Origin: Hoeflea prorocentri
GTDB lineage: Bacteria; Pseudomonadota; Alphaproteobacteria; Rhizobiales; Rhizobiaceae
Length of the DNA stretch: 64,000 nt
Reading direction: 5' to 3'
Assembly: GCF_027944115.1 (NCBI RefSeq)
Contig: NZ_JAPJZI010000001.1
Location: 2,294,001-2,358,000, forward strand
Shown here: positions 34,693-43,571 of the stretch, piece by piece
Layout of the letters: each line of letters opens with the position of its first letter
Numbering within the stretch: the first letter of the stretch is position 1
The notes under the pieces: model-generated
What the model saw: only the letters and a program-made list of their open reading frames with translations
Told to the model about the DNA's origin: nothing
Database searches by the model: none
Made by a program: the position numbers and the translations under genes

Positions 34693-36303
34693 ATGGCGGT
34701 AGAAAGAGCCAATCCCTCAAATGTCGCCAAACGCTGCCGCAAGCTGCGCGCAGGCGACAGGATCATTCTTGAAGAAGGTGTCTACAGGCAGCCGCTGGTT
34801 CTGACGGGCCTTGCCGGCACGGCTCGCGCTCCCATCGTGATTGAGGCGGAAACGGGCGCCGTGTTTACCAGCGGTCTTTCACGGAAGAAATACGGCAAAC
34901 AGGCAAACCTCATTGCCATGCGCAGGCAGGCCGCGGGTTACTATCCGAGCGTCGGCCAGACGGCTGACGAAGCCACGCTCGCGTTCATTCACTGCCGGCA
35001 TGTCATTGTGCGCGGCCTGAACTTCCTGCGCTGCTGGCCGACGGCCGTCTATCTGGAAGAATGCCAGCATATGAGGCTTGAAGAACTCAGTTTTCGGGAA
35101 GGAACCATCGCAATTGGCGCGAATGGCCTAACCACCCGCGATATCCTTGTCAGCAAATGCGACTGGAAACAGGATGTCAGCGACGACAATGAGATGTGGA
35201 ACACAATACCGTGGCGCCGTGTCCACGGATCGAAACAGAACACCGACGGTATTCCGGTCGATCCGGAAGGCGACTATCGCGCCTGGGACGGTGATTTTTT
35301 CCGCGCCTGGGATGTGGCGGGCAACATCGTTATCCGGGACAACACAATCTCGGATGCATTCAACGCGATCCATTTTTTCAACCGTATCGATCAGCTTGCG
35401 CCGGGCGTCGATGCAATACAATTAAACTTCAACAATGGCCGCCGCGCCTCCGCCAATATTCTTATCGAAGGCAATACATTCACCCGCATACGCGACAACG
35501 CTATCGAGCCTGAGGATTACGCCTGGAACTGGGTGATCCGGCACAATACATTTGCCGATTGTTACCGCCCGTTTTCTCTTGAACTGCAGCGCGCCGGCTG
35601 GTTCTACATCTACGGCAATGTGGGGTGGGTGAACAATCCGCCAAGCATGCTACCGGAGCCCGGCGACCGGACAAAGTGTTCCCATTTCAAGCTTGGCGGC
35701 GCTCAGAAGAATGAGGGCCCGATCCACGTCTTTTTCAATTCCTGGTACTACCGCAAAGGCAAGGGCATCTTCCCCAAAGGCGCGCTCGGCAGGCTGAGGC
35801 ATTTCAACAACGCCATCGGATTCGGCAATCCGGCCAAGGCACAGATGTTCGGAAAAACCGGTTCCCTGAAGTGGCTGGAAGATGATCTCGGCAATCATTT
35901 TACCCGGCAGTGGGACGCGGAACACTACGACATCATCTTTGATGGCGACCTTTGCGAAGACAGCAATTTCCCGGACGGTTTCAGGTCATTGGGTTTTGAA
36001 CTTGGAGAAAACTCGAAGGCAGGCTCGCCCAGTTTTGCCCACCCGGAGTCGGCCCAGCCAAACCTGCGCATCGGATCCGATTCTGCCGGTTTCAAAACCG
36101 CAATCGCGATGCTCATCGAACTGCCGGACGGCAGCGGAATTTCTGTCCCGGCGGGCAGAAATATAGGCGCTCATCAGGAAGACGGGGTTTACGATCCCAT
36201 CGACCGCGCGTTTGCCTTTTTGCCGGAGGCGACCGGCGATGCTAGCCAGAATAAACAGGACGATGATGAAGACGGCGACAAGCCCGGTCTTCTGCTCTTC
36301 TAG
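34693..36303 (+). CDS. Right-handed parallel beta-helix repeat protein
   Basis: A ~536-residue protein (from ATG 34693) rich in short beta-helix coils, such as HVIVRGLNFLRCWPTAVYLE, NIVIRDNTISDAFNAIHFFN, NILIEGNTFTRIRDNAIE and WVIRHNTFADCYRPFSLELQ. The beginning (KLRAGDRIILEEGVYRQPLV) is the usual entry to such helices in polysaccharide lyases and mannuronan epimerase-like proteins. No signal peptide is visible from either ATG 34534 or ATG 34693, which is odd for a lyase. The C-terminal tail is acidic and polar (QDDDEDGDKPG). It ends overlapping nagA by 4 bp, convergent. A polysaccharide-acting role is possible but not shown. Confidence 0.75.
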   Translation: MAVERANPSNVAKRCRKLRAGDRIILEEGVYRQPLVLTGLAGTARAPIVIEAETGAVFTSGLSRKKYGKQANLIAMRRQAAGYYPSVGQTADEATLAFIHCRHVIVRGLNFLRCWPTAVYLEECQHMRLEELSFREGTIAIGANGLTTRDILVSKCDWKQDVSDDNEMWNTIPWRRVHGSKQNTDGIPVDPEGDYRAWDGDFFRAWDVAGNIVIRDNTISDAFNAIHFFNRIDQLAPGVDAIQLNFNNGRRASANILIEGNTFTRIRDNAIEPEDYAWNWVIRHNTFADCYRPFSLELQRAGWFYIYGNVGWVNNPPSMLPEPGDRTKCSHFKLGGAQKNEGPIHVFFNSWYYRKGKGIFPKGALGRLRHFNNAIGFGNPAKAQMFGKTGSLKWLEDDLGNHFTRQWDAEHYDIIFDGDLCEDSNFPDGFRSLGFELGENSKAGSPSFAHPESAQPNLRIGSDSAGFKTAIAMLIELPDGSGISVPAGRNIGAHQEDGVYDPIDRAFAFLPEATGDASQNKQDDDEDGDKPGLLLF

Positions 36304-37478
36304 TTGCCGGACGGTCCTTCGCAACTGAAGACACACTCCCCGGCGATCCAGACATTTTCGACCGTCAGGGCATCGGACAAATGCACCAGGTTTGCGGTCG
36401 CGCCTTTTCCCAGGTGCCCGTGTCGATCATCCGCGCCAAGTGCGCGCGCCGGATAGAGTGATGCCATTTTCAGCGCCTCATCGACCCGCAGCCCGACCTT
36501 CTGGACCAGAAACCGTACCGATGCGATCATGTCGATATCCGCTCCGGCGAGGGTTCCGTCGTCCAGCGTCAAGCGCCCGTCTACCCGATGCACGGTGCGC
36601 CCGTTCAGTGTGAAGGATTGCTGATCGGTGCCGATGCAGGACATGGCGTCGGTGACAACAAACAGCCTGCCCGGTTCTGCCTTGCCTCTGATGGCAATGC
36701 CAAGGCTTTCCGGCGCAACATGGATACCGTCGGCAATCAGCCCCGCATGGACGGATGGTTCCGACAGAGCCGCACCCACCATGCCCGGCTCGCGATGACT
36801 GAGGGGGCTCATGGCATTGAACAGATGCGTAAACATCGAAGCCCCGACCATGACCATCTCACGCGCGGTCTGGCAATCGGCATTGCTGTGCCCGAGACTG
36901 ATCTTGATGTTGGCCTCACTCAAGGTGCGGATCTGATCTGTGGTGACGGCTTCCGGAGCAACGGTAACGAGCAGGTGCGGAATTTTTCTTTGCGCATCCA
37001 GCAGCCTTGCCACATCGTCCCGTCCGGCGGGGCGGACGAGGTCCGCATCGTGTGCGCCCCGCCGCTCGACCGACAGATGCGGTCCCTCCAGGTGAAGGCC
37101 GAGAAAACCGGCGATCTCATCCTTCGCTGCACCGGCAGCGGCGGCGATTGCCTTTTCCGTCATCTCCGGCGTGTCGGTGATAAGCGTCGGCAGCAATGCG
37201 GTCGTTCCGAACCGCGCATGCGCCGTGCAAATGGTTCGAATGGTCTCGATGCTCGGATCGTCGTTCAGCAGGACACCGCCGCCGCCATTGACCTGCAGGT
37301 CGACAAACCCCGGCGCCAGGAAGCCGCTCTCAAGCCGCGACAAAGCCACATCCGCCGGGATTTGCGATACGGGGACAATATCCGTGACAGTTCCCGACTG
37401 ATACAGAACTGCCGCCTGTGAATGCCAGGTCGAACCGTCAAAGATCACCGGCGCTTCGATCGCTGTGTGTTGCGTCAT
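36300..37478 (-). CDS. nagA: N-acetylglucosamine-6-phosphate deacetylase
   Basis: A 392-residue amidohydrolase that removes acetate from GlcNAc-6-phosphate. Active-site blocks are complete: FVDLQVNGGGGV, LHLEGPHLS, LGHSNADCQTA, THLFNAMSPL, GLIADGIHV and FVVTDAMSCIG with the catalytic Asp. The ATG overlaps the SIS-protein stop by 4 bp. It ends the leftward kinase-regulator-deaminase-deacetylase operon. Confidence 0.95.
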   Translation of the reverse strand: MTQHTAIEAPVIFDGSTWHSQAAVLYQSGTVTDIVPVSQIPADVALSRLESGFLAPGFVDLQVNGGGGVLLNDDPSIETIRTICTAHARFGTTALLPTLITDTPEMTEKAIAAAAGAAKDEIAGFLGLHLEGPHLSVERRGAHDADLVRPAGRDDVARLLDAQRKIPHLLVTVAPEAVTTDQIRTLSEANIKISLGHSNADCQTAREMVMVGASMFTHLFNAMSPLSHREPGMVGAALSEPSVHAGLIADGIHVAPESLGIAIRGKAEPGRLFVVTDAMSCIGTDQQSFTLNGRTVHRVDGRLTLDDGTLAGADIDMIASVRFLVQKVGLRVDEALKMASLYPARALGADDRHGHLGKGATANLVHLSDALTVENVWIAGECVFSCEGPSGN

Positions 37479-38494
37479 GTGGTCTCGGTCACCTTGCTGA
37501 GTTTGTCCGGGCTGTCGGGATCCAGCCCGATTGTCCGCGCCAGTCTCTCGACAAATCCGTAAAACGGAACAATCAGAGCCAACGCGTCCGTCAACGGATG
37601 ACCCGTTGCTATAAAGGGAAGTCGCCGGGCCGTCATCGTCTTTTCGGAAGTGATGTAGACCTTGGCTCCGTCGCCGGCCAGCTTGTCAGCCGTCGAAACT
37701 ATAGATGCTTCCGCCGCATCCCGGGCCGTCAAAACCAAAACCGGAAAACCACCCCCAACCAGAGAGACCGGGCCGTGCAATACTTCCGCTGCGCTATAGG
37801 CTTCGGCGTGCAGATTGCAGGTCTCCTTGCATTTGAGCGCCGCCTCATGGGCAACCGCCAGCGCCGGCCCGCGACCGAGTATATAAAGCGACTGGCCGGT
37901 TTGCGGATCGGAAAAAATGGATGGCCAGTTCGTGCGCACCGCCTTGCTCAACTGCTCGGGCAACTGCCTGAGCGCCCGCTCCAGCGCTTCATCCCGAGAC
38001 CAGGCCGATACGACGAGCAAGCCGGCAAGGATCGAATTTACAACACTCTTTGTCGCCGCCACTGCGAATTCTGTGCCGGCCCGGATATCAATGCGGATAT
38101 CGCTGCCGACGGCGAGTGGTGAACCGGCATTGTTCGTCAGCGACATGGTCAGAGCGCCCCCCTGCCCGGCAGCGTTTTGCAGCGCCACGATATCCGGGCT
38201 TTGGCCGGACTGTGACACTGACAGACAAAGTGCATTGTCAAGTTTAAGCCGAGTGCCATAGATCGAAGCGATGGAAGGACCGACCGAGGCGACGGCCAGC
38301 CCCAGTTGCAGTTCGATGGCGTATTTCAAGAACGCCGCCGCGTGGTCGGAAGACCCGCGGGCCACAGAGACCACGAAGCCAGGCTTGCGTTCCCGCAACG
38401 AGCGGCCGATTTCGCCCAGATCAGGCGACAGTCCGTCCAGCAGCCTTTGTGCCGCATCCGGTATCTCGTCGATCTCCGCTCGCATTTTTGTCAT
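37475..38494 (-). CDS. Double-SIS-domain protein, probable glucosamine-6-phosphate deaminase (NagB-II type)
   Basis: A 339-residue protein with two SIS phosphosugar domains, equivalent to the isomerase half of GlmS without the glutaminase. Sugar-phosphate-binding patterns are VSVARGSSDHAAAFLKYAI, LCLSVSQSGQSPDIVALQ and LGRGPALAVAHEAALKCKE followed by AEAYSAAEVLHGP. It replaces the classical NagB, which is absent from the operon, and should convert GlcN-6-phosphate to fructose-6-phosphate and ammonia. AgaS-like deaminase of galactosamine-6-phosphate is the alternative; the GlcNAc/MurNAc context favours the former. Confidence 0.87.
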   Translation of the reverse strand: MTKMRAEIDEIPDAAQRLLDGLSPDLGEIGRSLRERKPGFVVSVARGSSDHAAAFLKYAIELQLGLAVASVGPSIASIYGTRLKLDNALCLSVSQSGQSPDIVALQNAAGQGGALTMSLTNNAGSPLAVGSDIRIDIRAGTEFAVAATKSVVNSILAGLLVVSAWSRDEALERALRQLPEQLSKAVRTNWPSIFSDPQTGQSLYILGRGPALAVAHEAALKCKETCNLHAEAYSAAEVLHGPVSLVGGGFPVLVLTARDAAEASIVSTADKLAGDGAKVYITSEKTMTARRLPFIATGHPLTDALALIVPFYGFVERLARTIGLDPDSPDKLSKVTETT

Positions 38495-38533
38495 TTGGTT
38501 TCTCCGGCGCGACAGGGCGCACGCAACGGCATC

Positions 38534-39304
38534 TCAGCCCTTCCCGATTGTCAGTTCGGCGACAAAATCATAGGCATCGCCGCGATAAAGCGACCGGGTG
38601 AACTCCACCACCCTTCCCGACTCAAGATAGGATATGCGCTCAATCCGCAAACCCGCATCACCGGCTTCAACGCCAAGAAGTTCGGCATCTTCGGCGCGCA
38701 AATTGGTGGCGGATATGCGCTGGAGGGCGCGAACCGGCCGGTGCCCGTGTGCCTCCAACACTGCGTAGAGAGATACGTCAACGAGATCGGGATCGGGCAG
38801 CAACTGCGCAGATATCGAGGCCCGCTCGATTGCCAATGGCATTGCATCAGCGATGCGCAGGCGCTCAATGCGAGAGACTTCATCTCCCGGAGCAAGACCG
38901 AGTGAGACCATCTCCTCCGGCGAAGGCGCAAACCTGCCGCGCGTCAACCAGCGCGACTGTGCGTGCCATCCGCGCCGGGTCATATCCTCGGTGAAAGAGG
39001 TCAGCCGCGACAATGGCTGCTCGACCCGCGCCACCGGTTTGGACACGAAAGTTCCCGACCCATGGCGCTGGACGAGAATGCCGTCTTTCACAAGATCCTG
39101 TACGGCCTTGCGCACCGTGACCCGTGATACGTCGGCAAGTTCGGCGATATCGCGCTCCGACGGCAGCGCGTCGCCATCGGTCAGCAGACCTTCATCAATT
39201 GCCTTTTCAACCCGGTTCCGCAGCTTCAGATAAAGCGGACCGCTGCCCATCGCCAAGGCATTCTCACCGGCAAAGATCGTATGGAAACGCTCAGACACGG
39301 ACAT
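38534..39304 (-). CDS. GntR-family (HutC/NagR-type) regulator of amino-sugar genes
   Basis: A 256-residue regulator with an N-terminal GntR winged helix (LPSERDIAELADVSRVTVRK, HGSGTFVSKPV) and a C-terminal UTRA effector domain (RWLTRGRFAPSPEEMVSLGL, SYLESGRVVEFTRSLYRGDA). UTRA regulators of this type sense GlcN-6-phosphate or GlcNAc-6-phosphate. It overlaps the kinase gene by 14 bp. The paired TGGTATT-type repeats before both divergent operons are its likely operators. Confidence 0.92.
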   Translation of the reverse strand: MSVSERFHTIFAGENALAMGSGPLYLKLRNRVEKAIDEGLLTDGDALPSERDIAELADVSRVTVRKAVQDLVKDGILVQRHGSGTFVSKPVARVEQPLSRLTSFTEDMTRRGWHAQSRWLTRGRFAPSPEEMVSLGLAPGDEVSRIERLRIADAMPLAIERASISAQLLPDPDLVDVSLYAVLEAHGHRPVRALQRISATNLRAEDAELLGVEAGDAGLRIERISYLESGRVVEFTRSLYRGDAYDFVAELTIGKG

Positions 39305-40172
39305 CTCCAGTCATAAGAAACCGTTGGCGCGCGAGTTGGGCGGCCCCGTCCAGCGCATCACCCTGTGCCGGGACGATCCGCGCCCTGTGCTTGTCGGCAA
39401 GCCATGGTTCGTACGGGCCGGCCAATCCTCCAAGCAGGCAGAGACGCTGAAGCTCTGTCCCCACCATCGCATCGATAAACGCATCGATCTGACCGGCAGC
39501 CTCAACGATGATTGCGGTGGCAACGGGATCGTTGCGCTGCGCATATTCAAAGACCATCGGTGCATATCGGGCAAATGCGCCCGGCGGTGCGCCATGGGCA
39601 TAAGCAACCACCTTTTGCGGCTCCCCGCCAAACTCCGAGAAAAGGCGCCCGGTCACGTCCGACGCTGGTCCGACGCCGTCATGGGCCAATAGCGTCCGCC
39701 GCATCAGCTCTTGCCCCAAGGCCGCGCCGCTGCCCTGATCGCCGACGACAAAGCCCCAACCGCCGATCGTGCGAACCGATGACCCCTGCTTGGCTGCGAA
39801 CACCGCGCCCGTTCCGATGATCGCAACGACCCCGTCCGCCTCTCCCAGTGCACCGTGCACCGCAATTAATGCGTCGCTTTCGATCTCACAGCGGCGAAAC
39901 GGAAGCCGGCCGCGCAGCGCCTCGACGCTGGCGTCCATATTGGCGCCAGCAAGCCCGAGCAGAACATCCATGGAGGAAAGCTCACCGCGAAGCCCGGCGT
40001 CATCACACGCCCGCTGCGCGGCCTCGATAATATGACGGACCCCGCCATTCATATCAGTCAGGATATTCGCGGCGCCGCTCTTGCCCGTTCCGCTGACCAC
40101 TCCGTCACGCCCGGTCAGAGCAGCTCGGCAACTGGTTCCACCACCGTCAATTCCTATGACATGCGCCGTCAT
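39291..40172 (-). CDS. BadF/BadG-type N-acetylglucosamine or MurNAc kinase
   Basis: A 293-residue ASKHA-fold kinase. Phosphate-binding and ATP motifs are VIGIDGGGTSCRAAL, VAIIGTGAVFAAKQG, GFVVGDQGSGAALGQELMR and LCLLGGLAGPYEPWL. Family members phosphorylate GlcNAc (mammalian-type NagK) or both MurNAc and GlcNAc (clostridial MurK). Since murQ is encoded divergently and requires MurNAc-6-phosphate, and the importer is ABC-type and so does not phosphorylate, a dual-specificity kinase is attractive. ATG 40172 with GGGAGAG upstream is preferred over the longer frame. Confidence 0.85.
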   Translation of the reverse strand: MTAHVIGIDGGGTSCRAALTGRDGVVSGTGKSGAANILTDMNGGVRHIIEAAQRACDDAGLRGELSSMDVLLGLAGANMDASVEALRGRLPFRRCEIESDALIAVHGALGEADGVVAIIGTGAVFAAKQGSSVRTIGGWGFVVGDQGSGAALGQELMRRTLLAHDGVGPASDVTGRLFSEFGGEPQKVVAYAHGAPPGAFARYAPMVFEYAQRNDPVATAIIVEAAGQIDAFIDAMVGTELQRLCLLGGLAGPYEPWLADKHRARIVPAQGDALDGAAQLARQRFLMTGDVRV

Positions 40173-40192
40173 TATTCTCTCCCTCACCATAT

Positions 40193-40210
40193 AATACCAA
40201 TAAAATACCA
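40193..40210 (-). promoter_or_regulatory. TGGTATT direct repeat before the kinase operon
   Basis: On the minus strand TGGTATT-TTAT-TGGTATT, two identical 7-mers 11 bp apart (one helical turn), 21-38 bp upstream of the kinase ATG. It mirrors the site before murQ. Confidence 0.7.
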
Positions 40211-40324
40211 TTAACCAAGAGGGTCTGAGAGATATTTTCTTTTGATTTTATCTAGTTGTTTTTACTTATTATATTTTCGCATTCGGAAAACATGGTTAAT
40301 TTTTCTCCCGCCTTGCTGGACAAT

Positions 40325-40342
40325 TGGTATTTTTTTGGCATT
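40325..40342 (+). promoter_or_regulatory. TGGTATT direct repeat before murQ
   Basis: TGGTATT-TTTT-TGGCATT, the same 11-bp-period repeat with one mismatch, 22-39 bp upstream of the murQ ATG and in the same orientation relative to its gene as the site before the kinase. Confidence 0.7.
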
Positions 40343-40363
40343 ATTGATTGCGCGGAGGAAGCG

Positions 40364-41296
40364 ATGCGCGGAACAACAACGGAAAGCCTGCATCAAAGCG
40401 CGCCAGGGCTCGATCTGAAAACGCCGGAAGCGGTGCTTTCGGACCTGCTTGAAGGCCAGAGCGAAGCCGCGGCAAGCGTGGCTCACGCATCCGATGCGAT
40501 CATTGAAGCCTCCGCCGCCGTGGCGCACTGTCTCCGCTCCGGCGGCAGTCTTTTTTACGCCGCCGCCGGAAGCTCAGGACTGATGGCCCTTTCGGACGCC
40601 CTCGAGCTTCCCGGGACATTCGGCATTGAGCGCGACCGCATCAAAATACTCTTCGCTGGCGGATCGCCCTGGATCGACACGTTCCGAGGGGGCCCCGAAG
40701 ACGATTCAGACCTTGGTTTCAGCGACGCGACATCAGCAGGCATTGGCAAAGGCGACCTGATGATCGCCGTTTCGGCCAGTGGCTCCACACCCTATGCGGT
40801 CGCCGCCCTCGCCCGGGCGGCCGAGGTTGGCGCGACCACCGTGGCGATTGCCAACAATCCCGATACGCCATTGCTCAAAGCCGCCGATATCGGGATATTT
40901 CTGCCCACCTCGCCTGAGTTGATTGCCGGCTCGACACGTATGGGCGCCGGAACCGCTCAGAAAATCGCTCTCAATATGATTTCCACGCTCATGGCCATTG
41001 ACCTTGGCCATGTGGTCGATGGGCATATGGTCAATCTGACGGTAGACAACACCAAGCTGCGCACCCGGGCCATCCATATGATTTGCCGCCTCGCGAAGTG
41101 CGACGAGACAAGGGCCGCGAATTGCCTCGACGAGGTGAACGGCAAGGTTAAACCAGCCATTTTGCGTGCCGCCGGAGCCGGCGGCATTGATGAGGCGCAG
41201 GCTTTGCTTGACGCCCATGACGGAAATGTACGGTCGGCTTTGACCGCACTTGATCAGGGCTCTGCCCCTGAAGAGCAACGCGCCTCATCGGCGTAA
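40364..41296 (+). CDS. murQ: N-acetylmuramic acid 6-phosphate etherase
   Basis: A 310-residue SIS-fold lyase that cleaves the lactyl ether of MurNAc-6-phosphate to GlcNAc-6-phosphate and D-lactate. Characteristic segments are LFYAAAGSSGLMALSDALEL, MIAVSASGSTPYAVAALARA and SPELIAGSTRMGAGTAQKIA. The C-terminal helical part (CLDEVNGKVKPAILRAAGAG) matches the family. The frame is open upstream to 40256, but ATG 40364 has GGAGG 8 bases before it. It starts the rightward import operon, 16 bp before the binding-protein gene. Confidence 0.92.
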   Translation: MRGTTTESLHQSAPGLDLKTPEAVLSDLLEGQSEAAASVAHASDAIIEASAAVAHCLRSGGSLFYAAAGSSGLMALSDALELPGTFGIERDRIKILFAGGSPWIDTFRGGPEDDSDLGFSDATSAGIGKGDLMIAVSASGSTPYAVAALARAAEVGATTVAIANNPDTPLLKAADIGIFLPTSPELIAGSTRMGAGTAQKIALNMISTLMAIDLGHVVDGHMVNLTVDNTKLRTRAIHMICRLAKCDETRAANCLDEVNGKVKPAILRAAGAGGIDEAQALLDAHDGNVRSALTALDQGSAPEEQRASSA

Positions 41297-41312
41297 CAAC
41301 TGGGAGAAAACC

Positions 41313-42572
41313 ATGAAGAGCACATCCATCAAGGGCCTGCTTCTGGCATCCACGCTTTTGTGCAGCGTGGGCTTTGCCTATGCGCAGGACGCCGAACTGA
41401 CAATCGAGAGCTGGCGCAATGATGACCTGGAAATCTGGCAGACCAAGCTGATACCGGCGTTCGAAGCCAAGCATCCCGGCATCAAGGTGAAGTTCACCCC
41501 TTCCGCACCGGCCGAATATAATGCCGTCCTCAATTCCAAACTTGAGGCCGGATCGGCCGGAGACCTTATTACCTGCCGGCCGTTTGACGCGTCACTGGCG
41601 CTTTATGAAGACGGTCACCTTGCTGCAGTCACCGATCTTGAGGGCATGAAAAACTTTTCCAGCGTGGCGAAATCCGGTTGGTCGACCGACGATGGCTCGG
41701 TGCAGTTCTGCGTTCCCATGGCGTCGGTGATCCACGGTTTCATCTACAACAAGGACGCCTTTGAGGAACTCGGCCTTGCTGTGCCGCAAACCGAAGAGGA
41801 ACTCTTTGCCGCCCTCGACAAGATCAAGGAAGACGGCAACTACGTTCCGATGGCCATGGGCACAAACGATCAGTGGGAAGCCGCAACGATGGGCTACCAG
41901 AATATCGGACCCAATTACTGGAAAGGCGAAGAAGGCCGCCTTGCCCTCATCAACGGCGACCAGAAGCTGACGGACGAACAATGGGTGCAGCCCTATGAGA
42001 CGCTGGTGCGCTGGAAGGATTATCTCGGCGACGGCTTTGAAGCCCAGACCTATCCCGACAGCCAGAATATGTTCACGCTCGGCCGTGCGGCCGTCTATCC
42101 GGCGGGCTCCTGGGAAATCTCGGGCTTCAACAACCTTGCCGACTTCGAGATGGGCGCATTTCCGCCGCCGGTCCGCAATGCGGGCGACGAGTGCTACATC
42201 TCCGACCATACGGATATCGCTATCGGCATGAACCCGAAAACAGCCAATCCCGAGGCCGCCAAGGCATTCCTGAACTGGGTCGGCTCAGATGAGTTTGCAT
42301 CGCTTTATGCCAATGCGTTGCCGGGCTTCTTCTCGCTGTCCGATCACACTGTGAAAATGGACGATCCGCTGGCACAGGAATTCGTTTCCTGGCGCGGAAA
42401 ATGTAACTCCACCATCCGTTCGACCTATCAGATTCTGTCGCGCGGAACGCCGAACCTTGAAAACGAGACCTGGAATGCGTCCGCAAACGTCATCCGCGGC
42501 ACCGAGGCGCCCGCAGACGCGGCCAAACGCCTTCAGGACGGTCTTGCAAGCTGGTACGAAAACCAGAAGTAA
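41313..42572 (+). CDS. Extracellular sugar-binding protein (family 1), amino-sugar importer
   Basis: A 419-residue type II solute-binding protein with signal peptide (MKSTSIKGLLLASTLLC, cleavage near AYA-QD). The MalE/UgpB-like body includes IPAFEAKHPGIKVKFTPSA, DLITCRPFDASLALYEDG, GSWEISGFNNLADFEMGAFP and NPEAAKAFLNWVGSDE. With murQ and amino-sugar genes on both sides the ligand is probably MurNAc, GlcNAc or a disaccharide. ATG 41313 follows GGGAG; the upstream extension overlapping murQ is rejected. Confidence 0.9.
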   Translation: MKSTSIKGLLLASTLLCSVGFAYAQDAELTIESWRNDDLEIWQTKLIPAFEAKHPGIKVKFTPSAPAEYNAVLNSKLEAGSAGDLITCRPFDASLALYEDGHLAAVTDLEGMKNFSSVAKSGWSTDDGSVQFCVPMASVIHGFIYNKDAFEELGLAVPQTEEELFAALDKIKEDGNYVPMAMGTNDQWEAATMGYQNIGPNYWKGEEGRLALINGDQKLTDEQWVQPYETLVRWKDYLGDGFEAQTYPDSQNMFTLGRAAVYPAGSWEISGFNNLADFEMGAFPPPVRNAGDECYISDHTDIAIGMNPKTANPEAAKAFLNWVGSDEFASLYANALPGFFSLSDHTVKMDDPLAQEFVSWRGKCNSTIRSTYQILSRGTPNLENETWNASANVIRGTEAPADAAKRLQDGLASWYENQK

Positions 42573-42579
42573 CCATGCG

Positions 42580-42606
42580 AACGGGCCGGTTTCGAACCGG
42601 CCCGTT
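42580..42606 (+). terminator. Stem-loop between binding-protein and permease genes
   Basis: AACGGGCCGGTT (42580-42591), loop TCG, AACCGGCCCGTT (42595-42606): a perfect 12-bp stem 8 bp after the binding-protein stop, followed by TCATC and no clear T-run. It probably protects the upstream message or partly terminates so that the binding protein is made in excess. Confidence 0.75.
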
Positions 42607-42629
42607 TCATCATGGCTCCGGGGACAACC

Positions 42630-43559
42630 ATGAGCGCATCTGAAAAGACAAAAAGGCCGGTTCGCTGGCATATCGCCGTCTTCCTTGCGCCGGCGGTCCT
42701 CGTCTACACGGCCATTATGATCCTGCCTCTGTTCGGCACGCTTCAGCTCTCCCTTTTCCGGGAGGTTGATCAGCAGCAGGTCTTTGTCGGCTTTGACAAC
42801 TTCCGCATCCTGTTCGGCGATCCGCGCTGGTCCGATTCCTTCTGGAACGCCCTTTTCAACAACACCTGGTTCTTCATCATTCACATGCTGGTCCAGAACC
42901 CGCTGGGTATCCTCTTTGCAGCCCTGCTCTCCAGTCCGAAACTACGGTTTTCGGTCTTTTACCGTACAGCCATATTCGTGCCGACAATCCTCTCCTTCGT
43001 TATTGTCGGCTTCGCATGGAAACTGATCCTGAGCCCGCTTTGGGGCATCGCCCCGGATATGCTGAGCGCCGTCGGCCTGAAAAGCCTTTTTGCGCCTTGG
43101 CTGGGCAAGACGGAATATGCACTCACCACGCTCAGCCTTATCTCGGTGTGGCAGTTCATCGGCATTCCAATGATGCTGATCTACGCAGCGCTCCTGTCCA
43201 TTCCGGACGAGGTTCTGGAGGCAGCCGAGTGTGACGGCATTACCGGCATGAGCCAGTTCTGGAAGATAAAACTGCCGCTGATACTGCCATCCATCGGCAT
43301 CATCTCGATCCTGACTTTTGTCGGCAATTTCAATGCGTTCGATCTGATTTATACGACACAGGGTGCGCTGGCAGGCCCTAACTACGCGACCGATATCCTC
43401 GGCACGTTCCTCTACCGCACCTTCTTTGGCTTCCAGTTGCAGGTGGGCGATCCCAATATGGGTTCGACGATCGCCTCGGTCATGTTCCTGATCATTCTTG
43501 CCGGCGTGTCGATCTATCTTTTCGGCATCCAGACGCGGCTTCGCCGCTACCAGTTCTAG
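42630..43559 (+). CDS. ABC sugar permease 1 (MalF/UgpA type)
   Basis: A 309-residue inner-membrane protein with six membrane segments. It begins WHIAVFLAPAVLVYTAIMIL and carries the permease EAA-type loop IPDEVLEAAECDGITGMSQF followed by WKIKLPLILPS. ATG 42630 is preferred to ATG 42612 because it starts nearer the usual N-terminus. It follows the binding-protein gene across the stem-loop and precedes permease 2 by 12 bp. Confidence 0.92.
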   Translation: MSASEKTKRPVRWHIAVFLAPAVLVYTAIMILPLFGTLQLSLFREVDQQQVFVGFDNFRILFGDPRWSDSFWNALFNNTWFFIIHMLVQNPLGILFAALLSSPKLRFSVFYRTAIFVPTILSFVIVGFAWKLILSPLWGIAPDMLSAVGLKSLFAPWLGKTEYALTTLSLISVWQFIGIPMMLIYAALLSIPDEVLEAAECDGITGMSQFWKIKLPLILPSIGIISILTFVGNFNAFDLIYTTQGALAGPNYATDILGTFLYRTFFGFQLQVGDPNMGSTIASVMFLIILAGVSIYLFGIQTRLRRYQF

Positions 43560-43571
43560 GGCCGGACCGTC

